Assembly: GCF_000003815.2 (NCBI RefSeq)
Contig: NC_049993.1
Location: forward strand, 16,762,897-16,826,896
DNA from: Branchiostoma floridae
Lineage: Eukaryota; Chordata; Leptocardii; Amphioxiformes; Branchiostomatidae
Direction: 5' to 3'
Length of the DNA: 64,000 bases
Made by a program: the position numbers and the translations under genes. Positions within the stretch are counted from its first letter, which is position 1. Every line of letters starts with the position of its first letter. The notes below the pieces were generated by a model. It was not told where the DNA came from. It saw only the letters and a list, made by a program, of their open reading frames with translations, and searched no databases. This document shows, piece after piece, positions 55,051-64,000 of this stretch.

Positions 55051-56335
55051 CCCACTCGTGGCTCCCAGCGCGCCCTGTGTGTTTACAGCGAATGCTGTGT
55101 GTGTGAGCGCATTGAATCAGCGATAAACTCATATCCTCGCTGCTCGTGGTAAACGTAAAAGCCTTAAAGCGAGAGTGTGTGAGTTATCTGCAATTCCGGG
55201 CGCTCCGAACCCCACTCATCGAATAGGGGCCGGCCTCTTGGTAATCCCGTGCAACTGGCACTCTGAGATAAGGCAAGACGGATGGCGGGGGATAAGCGAG
55301 TCGGAGCGGTGCCGGGAAAACGCCAAGCGGCATGGACGTCGCCGCTCTAGCAGCCTCCTGCAGGTAATAAGCCCTCGCCAATTAGGAGGGGGAGGTTCTC
55401 AGCTGGAACTAAACGGCCGGCGCGATGCTTTGATGACGAAACTCTCGTCAGCCAGATTCCGGCGTTGAAATTTTGCTGATGATGAAGGGGAGCGAAGGTC
55501 TGCCTTAACGATTGGGGATTGAGAACGGATGCGATGGAGAGGACAGGTCACAGCGTGCTGCGGGGGTACGGCTTGTCGGAGAGGGTTGTCACGACGTCGT
55601 CAGTCTCCAGTGTTACGGCTAGATGCATCAACAGGCTCGGGAATACACGCGGTGGAGCCGGCATCTCCGGAGAGTGCTTGTTGTGAGAGTGCGGTAGGCT
55701 TCGCGTTGGGCTTGATTAGTGGGAGACATCTGTATAACCAGCACGATTGATCCGTTTGGAGGATATTGCATCGCGACTCGAGAGACTGTTGGCAGTGATA
55801 CACACATGATCTGTCACCAAAAATTCGAGGTAGGACCTTTTCCTAACATCACAAGTTCTCTTCTGACTAGTCTAAGACTGCCTTGTATTCTACGTGTTAA
55901 ATATTGGGAATGTGAGCGTAACAGTTGCCCACAAAACGAAAAACAAACATATAGTGAAATAGGTTAATGAAGGCAAGTGATTGATTTTACAAGTCAATAT
56001 TAAAATCCGGAAAAAGACAAGTAATATGTTTTCTAACATTAGAAGTGCTCTTTTTGATCGTCTGCAAGTTATGTCGTTTCATTGATGTATAAACAACAAA
56101 AAATTTGAAACATCATTTTAAATCAATTCGTAATAACAAGCATGCACTTGTACCATGTTGAGAGAAATACCCCTTACATGACCTATGCCATACTCCTATG
56201 AGTCAGTTGTTGGATGCAGTCAGCATCAAGCAATAATTGGAATGCGTTAGGGTTGTTGAAGACCGGAAAGACGACGGCGTGAGAGCAGAGGTTAGCCTGT
56301 AGTCCTAACCACTGCTCACAGGGCGGAATGGACTG
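55051..56335. other. GC-richer stretch then AT-rich stretch, no supported gene
   Basis: 55060-55760 is GC-rich. An open frame at 55175-55381 ends at CTCCTGCAG|GTAATA, but no acceptor or start supports it. From 55960 the sequence is AT-rich. Confidence 0.35.
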
Positions 56336-56337
56336 AT

Positions 56338-56608
56338 GTGAGGGCACGGAGTCTCCTTGAACTCCCCTGGCTAAGTACCGATCCTGTCGAACGCCGTGTC
56401 AAACAAAAAGAACCCCCTATTCTATTTCGAACACCTCCGTCAAAAACTGCTCCCGTGGGACAGAAATGGCTATTTTTTAAAGAAGGGGGTTCGAAATAGA
56501 ACCATGATCGAACAGGGGGATAAGTCCATCCGTCTCCTTGTGAGGACACGCAGTCTCCTTGAACTCATCTGGCTATTTGTCTCCTTTTACAGTCCAGCCC
56601 GTTGGCAA
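56338..56608 (-). pseudogene. Two partial tandem copies of the terminal exon at 57114-56980
   Basis: 56338-56374 and 56540-56600 repeat the exon end and the bases beyond it (GGAGTCTCCTTGAACTCC, CTGGCTATTTGTCTCCTT, TACAGTCCAGCCCGTTGG). At the stop position both copies read GGA where the parent has TGA. A 100-bp foldback (CTATTTCGAAC/GTTCGAAATAG) lies between them. Confidence 0.6.
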
Positions 56609-56609
56609 T

Positions 56610-56956
56610 CAGGGCTCGAAATACTTTTTTCTGCGTACCTGCACTGGTGTAGGTAGCACTGAAAAATACCTGCATACCTCACCAGACAAACTTTACCTGC
56701 ACCACTCCGGATTTAGGAAGTATGGATCATGATAGAAATGCCGAGGAACCACTGCTATTTTGTTTTAATACTTGATAGGTGGTAAAAGTCTATGCAGCTA
56801 ATAGCAATCCAAATACACCTACATCGCAAGACATTTATGTATAAAACCCTTTACATCGACCAGTGCAGGTTAGGTGCAGGTAGACACCAGAATTGCCTGC
56901 ACAGCTCCAATTTTACCTGCACTAACCTGCACATGCAGGTGGTATTTCAAGCCCTG
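56610..56956. mobile_element. hAT-like non-autonomous element, 347 bp
   Basis: Ends CAGGGCTCGAAATAC and GTATTTCAAGCCCTG are inverse at 14 of 15 positions. The interior carries several ACCTGCA/TGCAGGT units. It sits within the row of partial exon copies. No clear 8-bp target duplication. Confidence 0.75.
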
Positions 56957-56979
56957 AAATGATGTGAGGGCATGGAGTC

Positions 56980-57114
56980 TCATTGAATCCCCCTGGCTAT
57001 TCTCTCCTTGTAGTCCAGCCCGTTGGTAATGTACGGCAGGTCTCCATCATCAGGCGGCAACCCCGCCAGACACGCTCCATCAGCAGTGCCCTTATCTCCC
57101 TCACCAGGAACCGT
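56980..57114 (-). CDS. Candidate terminal coding exon of an unknown - strand gene
   Basis: On the - strand a good acceptor (TTGTTTTATCCCACAG) leads into 44 open codons and TGA: TVPGEGDKGTADGACLAG, an acidic PPDDGD, then YITNGLDYKERIARGIQ. Hydrophilic, resembling a cytoplasmic C-terminus. No family recognised. The phase is uncertain because the preceding exon was not found. Partial copies on its 3' side show that this DNA has been repeatedly copied, which lowers confidence that it is a normal exon. Confidence 0.35.
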   Translation of the reverse strand, partial: TVPGEGDKGTADGACLAGLPPDDGDLPYITNGLDYKERIARGIQ

Positions 57115-57354
57115 CTGTGGGATAAAACAATTACTTAATTATACAGCTCTCTCGCAGGACAGGGCAGATATATAAAATATGCTCCCTAGAATTCGTGCGT
57201 ATTGATTTGTAGGATGTTATTACTTGATGAGGCGTACGTACACGAGGGATATACGGTATGAGGTAGTTGGTATTCGTTGGACGGTTCCCCAGTGTTGAGC
57301 ACAGAAATGACTTATCATTGAGCTGGGGAATTAACAGCTAGTCCCCTTAACTGT

Positions 57355-58265
57355 CTCATCAATTTATCTCCTCCTAGTCGGCCTCTCGCACATTCAATAG
57401 CCATCAGTAAGGGGGTCGACCATTCGTCATATTCTAACAGGATCTGGATGAAAGCAACTCGTTTGTTATGTTATGTTATGTTATATGATGTTATGTTTTT
57501 TTCAAAGACTTCTGTCTGACGCAGACTTTGCTGCATTCATCTCCTCCTAGTCGGCCTCTCGCACATTCAATAGCCATCAGTGAGGGGGTCGACCATTTGT
57601 CATATTCTAACAGGATCTGGATGAAAGCAGCTCGTTTGTTTCCTTAGTTATGTTATGTTTTTTTTCAAAGACTTCTGTATGACGTAGAGTTTGCTACATT
57701 CATCTCTTCTTAGTCGGCCTCTTGCACATTCAATAGCCATCACCGAGGCCTAGGGGTAGATCATGTATCATATCCTAACAGGGTCTACATGAAAGCAAGT
57801 CGTTCGTTACGTCATATTTTGTTCAGGGACCTCAACTGACGAACAGAGTTTTTTCATGTTCATCTTCTCTTGGCCAGTCTATTGCACATTCACTAGTCAT
57901 CAGTGAGGGGTCGACCATTCGTCATATCCTAACAGGGTCTATATGAAAGCAACTCGTTCGTTACGTTATCTTATGTTATGTTTTTTTCAAAGACTTCTGT
58001 CAGACGAAGACTTTGCTACATTCATCTCTTCCTAACCAGCCTCTTTACATTCAACAGCCATCAATGAGGGGGTCGACCATTCGTCATATCTTAACAGGGT
58101 CTGGATGAAACCAACTCGTTTGTTTATGATATGTTTTGTTCAAGGACTTCAGCAGACGCACAGAGTTTTTTTATACACTAATCACCCAGCCTCTTGCACA
58201 TTCAATAGTCATAACCAGGGGGTCGACCATGAAACATATTCTAGCACGGTCTGGATAAAAGAAAC
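57355..58265 (+). repeat. Tandem array, six units of about 150-175 bp
   Basis: CACATTCAATAGCCATCA or a variant recurs at about 57388, 57563, 57724, 57886, 58045 and 58196. Units share GGGGTCGACCATTCGTCATA, TCTAACAGGATCTGGATGAA, AACTCGTTTGTTA, (TTATG)n and TTTCAAAGACTTCTGT. Non-coding. Confidence 0.9.
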
Positions 58266-58269
58266 TCCT

Positions 58270-59610
58270 TCGTTTGAGGACTTCTTTCACTTTGCATTTA
58301 ATCAGTAATTTGTAGCGCCAAGCAGCAAAAGCTAATGATTTGCACAATTGTAAAATATCCTATACAATACATGACTATACAACTAAGGCAAATATTTATC
58401 GTTTGTTTGTTTGTGTAGCCCTGGTTCGGAATTTACATGTTTAAAAAGCAGAAAAAAACATAGCAGCATTAACCATCCTACACTACAGCAAACAATAAAT
58501 TAAAAACAACATCATAACAAAATAGATGAATCACAATACCGTAGATACGCAAATGGAAGCAAAAAGAGGAATGACTGTAACAGTGATTATTGATTTACGA
58601 GTGTTGCTAACTAATAATGCTATGTACAGATGCCCTAAAAGTTACACTGAACAACAGTAATAAGTACAGTGAATACAAAAGAAAAAACAAGCTAACAGAC
58701 TCCTTTCTGACTGACAAAGTTCTGTACTTAACCGAATGGTTTGTTTCAAGGTTGATTTACACTTGCACAGCTGCATTCCATTAACTGTTCTTCCAGAAGA
58801 ACTTAGGATAAACGATTTAGAAGCTGTCGCAGCGTGCTAAGCACAACTGAAGTAGATGTAGAGCTTATAATGACAAACTGTTCAGAACCGAACTGACTAA
58901 CATCAAGTGCAGAGAGATGTACATTAGTGTGGCAGGATTAGGTATATGGTTTATATGTGCATGTGGGAACCATCCCTACGGCATCTACCAGCACGCACCC
59001 AGCCAGCTAAAAGCCTGCAGATAAGCTGCTAATGCAATCTCAGCCCTCTCCAGCGTTATCAGCACGCCGTTACCTTTGAAAAAGAAAAGACGAAGAGAAG
59101 ACTCGGAGTTAGGTAACGCAGAGCCGGCCTTTAAGGTCACGAGAGTTTAATGTAGGGAGATCAGCCTTGCTAATAATAATGATAATAATAACTGTTCTTA
59201 GTTATAGGTAGACAGAAAAAAATACACTGTCATCGATAACCAAATCAGTGTACGTCTTTGTACAATTCCTCCCATCGTCTTCTGTTTGCTGCTGTTTCCT
59301 TTTAGATATCTTACCACATGAGTCTCAAGTCTCATGTTCTGGTTGAGATGTAGCTTACATTCATCTACCAGCCTACTGAGGAGGCCTTCACGCGGCCTTC
59401 CTAGCCTTGGTTTGAGTTTCTTACTAAACGCGATGTTGAGGACCATTTGCGGCGGCGAGTCTTGCTTAAAATGGCAAAAAATCTATGCATAGCCGCGGCC
59501 CGGGAAGGCGGTGCCGCTGCACGCGTTCCACTTCATTAACAACGCAATTGTGCGCCACCATTAGTAATCACGGGCAATCTTTAACTACATTCTTTACCGT
59601 TCTACTGAAG
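58270..59610. other. Intergenic stretch with a GC-richer island
   Basis: 58965-59170 is of balanced composition, with GCTGCTAATGCAATC and CAGCGTTATCAGCACGCCG; (AATAATAATGATAATAATAA) follows at 59171. The open frame at 59198-59446 on the - strand is unassigned. Confidence 0.35.
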
Positions 59611-60170
59611 CCCTACAGCTTCAACGGGGCGTGAACATCGTGTTTTAAGGTTTCCAGTCTGGTAAACAGTATTTCTTCCGTAGTTCTTCAATCGTTAACA
59701 CTCTACGTGTCTTAAATATGTTGAAAATATGATGCGGCATTATCATGCGTGCGTAGGGTTAAGAGCAAGAGAATTGTGTTCTCACATTAGAAGGCACTAA
59801 AGTAGACAGCTTCAACGGGGCGTAAACATCGTGTTTGCAGGTTTCCAGTCTGGTAAACAGTATTTCTGATGTATTTCGTCAATTTTTAAAAATCTACGTG
59901 TCTTAAATATGTTTAAATATGATGCGGCATTATCATGAGGAGGGTTAAGGGCACGAGAATTGTGTTGTTACACTAGAAGACACTAAAGTAGACAGCTTCA
60001 ACGGGGCGTAGACATCGTGTTTTAAGGTTTCTAGTCTGGTAAACAGTATTTCTTCAACATTTCTTCGATTTAGTACACTCTGCATGTCTCAAATATGTTG
60101 AAAATATGATGCGACATTATTCTGCGTAGCGTTAAGGGCATGAAAATTGTGTTCCCACATACATTAGAAA
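59610..60170 (+). repeat. Tandem array, three units of about 190 bp
   Basis: AGCTTCAACGGGGCGT starts units at 59617, 59807 and 59993. Each has ACATCGTGTTT, CTAGTCTGGTAAACAGTATT or variant, AAATATGTTGAAAATATGAT and GCATTATCATGCG. Units 1 and 2 end GGCACTAAAGTAGAC or close to it. Confidence 0.9.
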
Positions 60171-60404
60171 TACGGAAAATCAGAACATATTCAGAATTTT
60201 AGGCAGATATACGGATACAAACTTATTTGAAACCTGCCCTGTCCTTGGTTCTGAAATATTTATCGCTCTTTGACTGTTTCCTGAATTTTGTTGTTTTGCT
60301 CCTTAACAGCTTTTAGAACTCATTATATCCTAAAAATAGCATTTTTTATCTATGTTCTCAGACTCTAATCTTTAGCTTTAGCAGCTGTCTTTAAGGGCGC
60401 TGAC

Positions 60405-60595
60405 GTAAGGGCACAGGTGCGGCACTGCAAGGTTCGTTCAATGCGGCACTGTTGTGTTATTTTCGCAGATTCTTTTATAATTTAGATATTAAGTGATACG
60501 TAAAAGAATAACAACAGAATTCACAAACGTTAGTTATCTCTGAAATTCGTCGAGTATCTTTCGAATCCCGCAGTGCCGCACCGGTGCCTCAAGTG
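60405..60595. mobile_element. Foldback element with 'GGTGCGGCACTG' ends
   Basis: Left AAGGGCACAGGTGCGGCACT and right AGTGCCGCACCGGTGCCT are inverse. ACTGGTGCGGTACGT with TCACTGCGGCACGG at about 19905-19940 looks related. Confidence 0.55.
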
Positions 60596-60719
60596 CAGAA
60601 AGATACCACCTTAAGGGTGACTCCACCAGCCCTTTCTCGTCTTGAATACTAGACGGTACCAAAATAGCACAGACAGGTTCACGGTCTGAGGGTGATGCGA
60701 CCTCCGACCTTTAATCGAC

Positions 60720-61121
60720 ATGGCAGACCGGCCAACTTCAAAGCGAAGGAAACAGTGCATTATCGGCGGATCAGCGACGAGCGGCGGGGCTGGAATCAAT
60801 TGTAGCGTGCGGAATATTCAATCAGTGCGCCCTGATCACGCCACGAGCCGCGTGCCGAGCACCTGGAGTGTGCAAGTTAAGGATATTACAGACGTCATTG
60901 CGTCCTTTCAAATGCAGATTTGTGTCGACCTGCGGTCGTGCCACAATATTACTTCGCTAGTCGAACGTTTTGCTTTGAATTTTAGACCTTTTTACAGAAT
61001 GCCTGCGGGGCGTATGTGTCTGCCAATGAAACAAACAAACAAACAAAAAACAAATATGGCACTAGGTTGCTTGGGTTCACTGTCATCTCCGTTAATTATT
61101 TCCACCACTACACCAGGGTGA
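60720..61121 (+). CDS. Open reading frame of 133 codons, doubtful
   Basis: Starts ATGGCAGACCGG in a favourable context (GACATGG) and is GC-rich and basic at the front (MADRPTSKRRKQC), then loses any clear character; the last 40 codons run through an (AAAC)n-like tract. No domain recognised. It could be a short retained exon of a mobile element or chance. Confidence 0.2.
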   Translation: MADRPTSKRRKQCIIGGSATSGGAGINCSVRNIQSVRPDHATSRVPSTWSVQVKDITDVIASFQMQICVDLRSCHNITSLVERFALNFRPFYRMPAGRMCLPMKQTNKQKTNMALGCLGSLSSPLIISTTTPG

Positions 61122-61499
61122 TATAAGTTATACATATCGTGTTGTAGCGAAACTTACATTACGGCACTATTTACAGCAATTCTTCCAAACACGTTAAATA
61201 CAGTACTCCTAATCATCTGTCTGTCTTGACTTTAACCAGAGTCTCTACAGCTTAAACCAATTGATACCCAAGAGAGCGCAATAGCTTATATTCTAACTGA
61301 AAACATAACTGAAATTTGACTAGAGAGGTCTGAGGTTAACATGGCACATACACGTACTTCGTTAGAACATAGACCTTTGAACATGTGGAACACGGAGCTA
61401 ATGAGAAGTGCGGAGCTCCTGTACAGACGTGCCTCGGTAATTAGCGCCGTCTGCAGACTGTTAAAACAGACAGGTTCTCCCTCAGGAACACCGCCACAG

Positions 61500-61890
61500 G
61501 CATCGGCAGAGTTAGAGGAGGTCAGGGATACTCCTGGGTGAAAAGATGAACTTTCGAGCTTTTCTGTATTTACATGTTCTTGGACACATGGGCTAAATTC
61601 ATTTATCATATTTATTTCTTTTATTTATCACATCACGGACTAAAGGTAAAATGCGATCACGCGCAGTGTTAATAGTGAAAAGAGAGAGAGAGAGAGAGAG
61701 AGAGACAAAATGGCTAACGTTAGAGGCATCAGGTGAGTTAGACGTGGTCAGGAATACCCCAGGGTGAAGCGTTGAACTTTCGAGCTGTTCTGTCTCTGTA
61801 TGTTCTTGCACACATGGGTTAAATGTACTAGTTATACTATCACATCACAGACTAATGGTAAGATACCATTACGCGTAGTGTTGATAATGA
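61500..61890 (+). repeat. Direct duplication of about 225 bp around a GA microsatellite
   Basis: Unit 1 61503-61668, unit 2 about 61727-61890. Shared blocks: GGTCAGG, GAACTTTCGAGCT, TGTTCTT, ACACATGGG and CACATCAC, then ACTAA and GGTAA. Between them (GA)n at 61679-61706. On the - strand both copies read CVQEH.xTExLESSxxHPGV in an open frame. Confidence 0.8.
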
Positions 61891-62830
61891 ACGAAGCAGA
61901 GACAAAACAGTTATTGATAAGCATATTAAGCATGCCCAGTACTAAATCTATCATTATCTTGTATATATTTTGTGCACTATTTCTTCAGTCTTGTGCATTA
62001 TTCGGAAACGTCTTCTTAGGGCCGAGGGGTAACTTATTATTTCATACACGGCACCTTAGCTCTTGGATGGTTCTTTGAAGTGAAATGGATCTTCATTACT
62101 TCAGTTCACAGTAAATTGGTCCACAGAGCAATGTTTAAATGAGACATTCAAATGTATTCCAAATTCATGCTCGGGTAACTGAGAGAAAGCAGTTAACAGC
62201 ATACATGTACAGCGTAGCAGTAGCTATATTAAGCACAATAGACTGACTGAAAAATATTATATAAATGAAAATAAGAGTGGAGTAACAACTACTCTATAGC
62301 TATTTCTGTTAAAGTTATTGGTGGAGTCAAGTTATTTTCTGCAGTTGAAATGAGAAAACTAGCACGTACTACACTGTCTTATAGAATAATACTCGACAGG
62401 GATGGACCATCTATTCATTAATCCAGTCTGAATTGGCATAAAGGTAAGTAGAAGCAAAATACGGCTTATATGTTGATCAATGATTTACATTGGTTAATGA
62501 TGTGCAGACGGTGTTAACACAGACATGTCTCCTCTAATCGCAATGTAGGAATCCATAAAGAAAAATGTGCGTAGAGTGGGCAAAATCAGCAGCGAACATA
62601 TCTTGAAGCAGTTTCTATTTTTGCCCGTTTGCTTAAATGCATCCTTGAGATTTTGAAAATAGCAATACTTGGCAGAAGTTGATACCGCGTACCGAAACCT
62701 CGCTTGAGGCCAAGAGAGGTGCCGTTTCAAAAATCGCAGGTCGTTTCCAAGGAACATTTCCTAAGGTACTGCCACATTCACTTTGGCTTTGACAAACGTC
62801 TACGTAGAGATTCGAGTATTTGACCCCAAA
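61890..62830. other. Intergenic stretch
   Basis: AT-rich, nothing recognised apart from short unsupported frames. Confidence 0.35.
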
Positions 62831-62834
62831 CATA

Positions 62835-63070
62835 GCGGTCCTGGGCTCAAATCACCTGACATACCGCCGATTCTGTGCCCTTGAGAAAGCCACGACTTTC
62901 CTCTCTTTACTCAGGTGAAATAGGTACCTGACTTCGGTTGAGGAGAAACAATGCGGTGAAAAAAGAGGCATGTGCCCTTAATACCATACCCTATACAGAG
63001 CAGATAACAACCCACTGCCCTAACATCCGTACAACAGGATATGGCACTAACTTCACCTTGACCTTTGAAC
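62835..63070 (+). mobile_element. SINE family 1
   Basis: GCGGTCCTGGGCTCAAATCA (degraded B box), GCCCTTGAGAAAGCCACGAC, CTCAGGTGAAATAGGTACCT, GACTTCGGTTGAGGAGAAAC and AACAACCCACTGCCCTAACA follow the block order of the 11572 copy. Confidence 0.75.
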
Positions 63071-63705
63071 CCTTACGGTAACATTTTCCAGGCTGAATTC
63101 TTTTTAGTGCAGCCAAGGCTGTCCCAAGACTATGCTTCCCTAATTCGCAGTTGTAAACATACCATAAAACATGGCTCTATGATCCGGACCTTTTAATCAT
63201 TCATAAGCCTAACAACCCTCCATCGGTAACAAGTCCGGTGGGAAGACATACACATTGACCAGGCTAGTTATGACGGGTTGAGTCTTTGATGTGAGGATCG
63301 TATTTCAGAACTGATTCTATTTCATGGCCCCCTGTTCTCACATTACGCCTGAACCTGTAGGATGGGCTGTTACTTATCCGTAGTCTAATACATTATACGA
63401 TGAGCAGGGGTACACTTGTGGGAAACACAGGTATCATTGTGCTTTATGGTAGTTAGATTTCAAGACGATATTCTTAGACGATATTCTTCTGGATAAGAAA
63501 AAGCGTTTAGCTCATATGTTTTAGTGTCACAATTGACGAAATTGAATGGTTGATTGTTCCCTAGTAGACGTTAGTGTGCTTTGCTGTACGTATAGAACAT
63601 AGACTTAAAATCATCGTGCGCCAACTATCCGTGTCCCAAAGGTGTTTAGTGGGTTGTAATACTATACATGTATAGAAGGAAATGTATAGGAAATGCCTAT
63701 AGAGT

Positions 63706-63872
63706 GGTTTTAGCCCTGTCTCAAGAACGGACGTGGTGCCCCAAGTTCCAACATTTCCTGCTGAAGTTGCTGCATCATCCAGCCTGAAGCGTGGATGATC
63801 AGGGCGCTTGGTACCTGCTAGTCTTCTATTGGAACCTGGGACAGAACGTCCATTCTTGAGACAGGGCTACAA
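63706..63872. mobile_element. Foldback MITE with 'TAGCCCTGTCTCAAGAACGG' ends
   Basis: Left TAGCCCTGTCTCAAGAACGG then ACG; right CGTCCATTCTTGAGACAGGG then CTA. About 25 bp per arm with two mismatches, and inner CCAAGTTCCA/TGGAACCTGG. Non-coding. Confidence 0.85.
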
Positions 63873-64000
63873 AAAATAAGATGCTTTTAGAGAAATGACC
63901 TCTGTACGCAATAAACGCTTTGCCGTAAAGTGAATAGGAAGCAGTAAAATTTTATTACGGACGAAGTGCCTTCCACTCACTGGCTGTAACCTCCTAACGA

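Noticed and set aside
55175-55468. GC-rich frame with a donor-like CTGCAG|GTAATA
   Set aside because: No acceptor, no convincing start context and no recognisable protein; left as part of a GC-rich island.
59198-59446. 82-codon - strand frame with KPRLGRPREG
   Set aside because: Slight resemblance to transposon-encoded proteins, but too short and without supporting motifs.
49130-60170. CRISPR-like arrays of repeats and spacers
   Set aside because: Units are long tandem copies with no short repeat/unique spacer pattern, and the window is eukaryotic.

Overview
The window reads as intron-rich animal nuclear DNA. Coding exons are short, have GT/AG borders with conserved phases, and sit in AT-rich sequence crowded with microsatellites, tRNA-derived SINEs, foldback/MITE-like DNA transposons and short tandem arrays. 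The mix of a chordate-style receptor tyrosine kinase, a class A peptide receptor and very dense polymorphic-looking small repeats fits a cephalochordate (amphioxus, Branchiostoma) best. That assignment is inference; the sequence alone does not prove it. No bacterial operon, CRISPR array, rRNA or genuine tRNA gene was seen.

Left part (1-15.1 kb): the catalytic half of a receptor-type tyrosine kinase runs on the + strand. Nine exons (215-13612) join in frame to give a whole kinase domain plus an unusual Asp/Pro/Val-rich tail; the extracellular and transmembrane exons lie off the left edge. The 8.5-kb second intron holds a terminal coding exon of an unrelated gene on the - strand (1585-2730). 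Two kinase exons have been partly duplicated in tandem, one as five decayed copies with a splice acceptor each.

Middle-left (15.1-23.3 kb): a complete class A (rhodopsin-type) peptide GPCR of 494 residues is encoded on the - strand by four exons (23216-22744, 22046-21923, 18655-18017, 17338-17090). Its last coding segment has two further tandem copies downstream, each joined to a hairpin repeat. One intron carries a 100-N assembly gap inside a foldback element; another carries a LINE fragment and a composite DNA transposon.

Middle (23.3-41 kb): mostly repeats. A - strand gene of unknown function is suggested by a start exon (40523-40328) and two phase-compatible internal exons (33266-33171, 32485-32360). 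A three-unit tandem array at 33.5-35.8 kb has been invaded by two different DNA transposons. A clean hAT-type element with an 8-bp target duplication sits at 36339-36771.

Right part (41-64 kb): a gene-poor tract holding four medium-period tandem arrays (about 350, 200, 165 and 190 bp), SINEs, MITEs and GC-richer islands that could be regulatory. The only coding candidate is a short terminal exon on the - strand (57114-56980), again with partial tandem copies next to it.

Recurring theme: pieces of coding exons, cut at one end, are tandemly copied beside their parent exon at the kinase (two places), the GPCR and the 57-kb exon.
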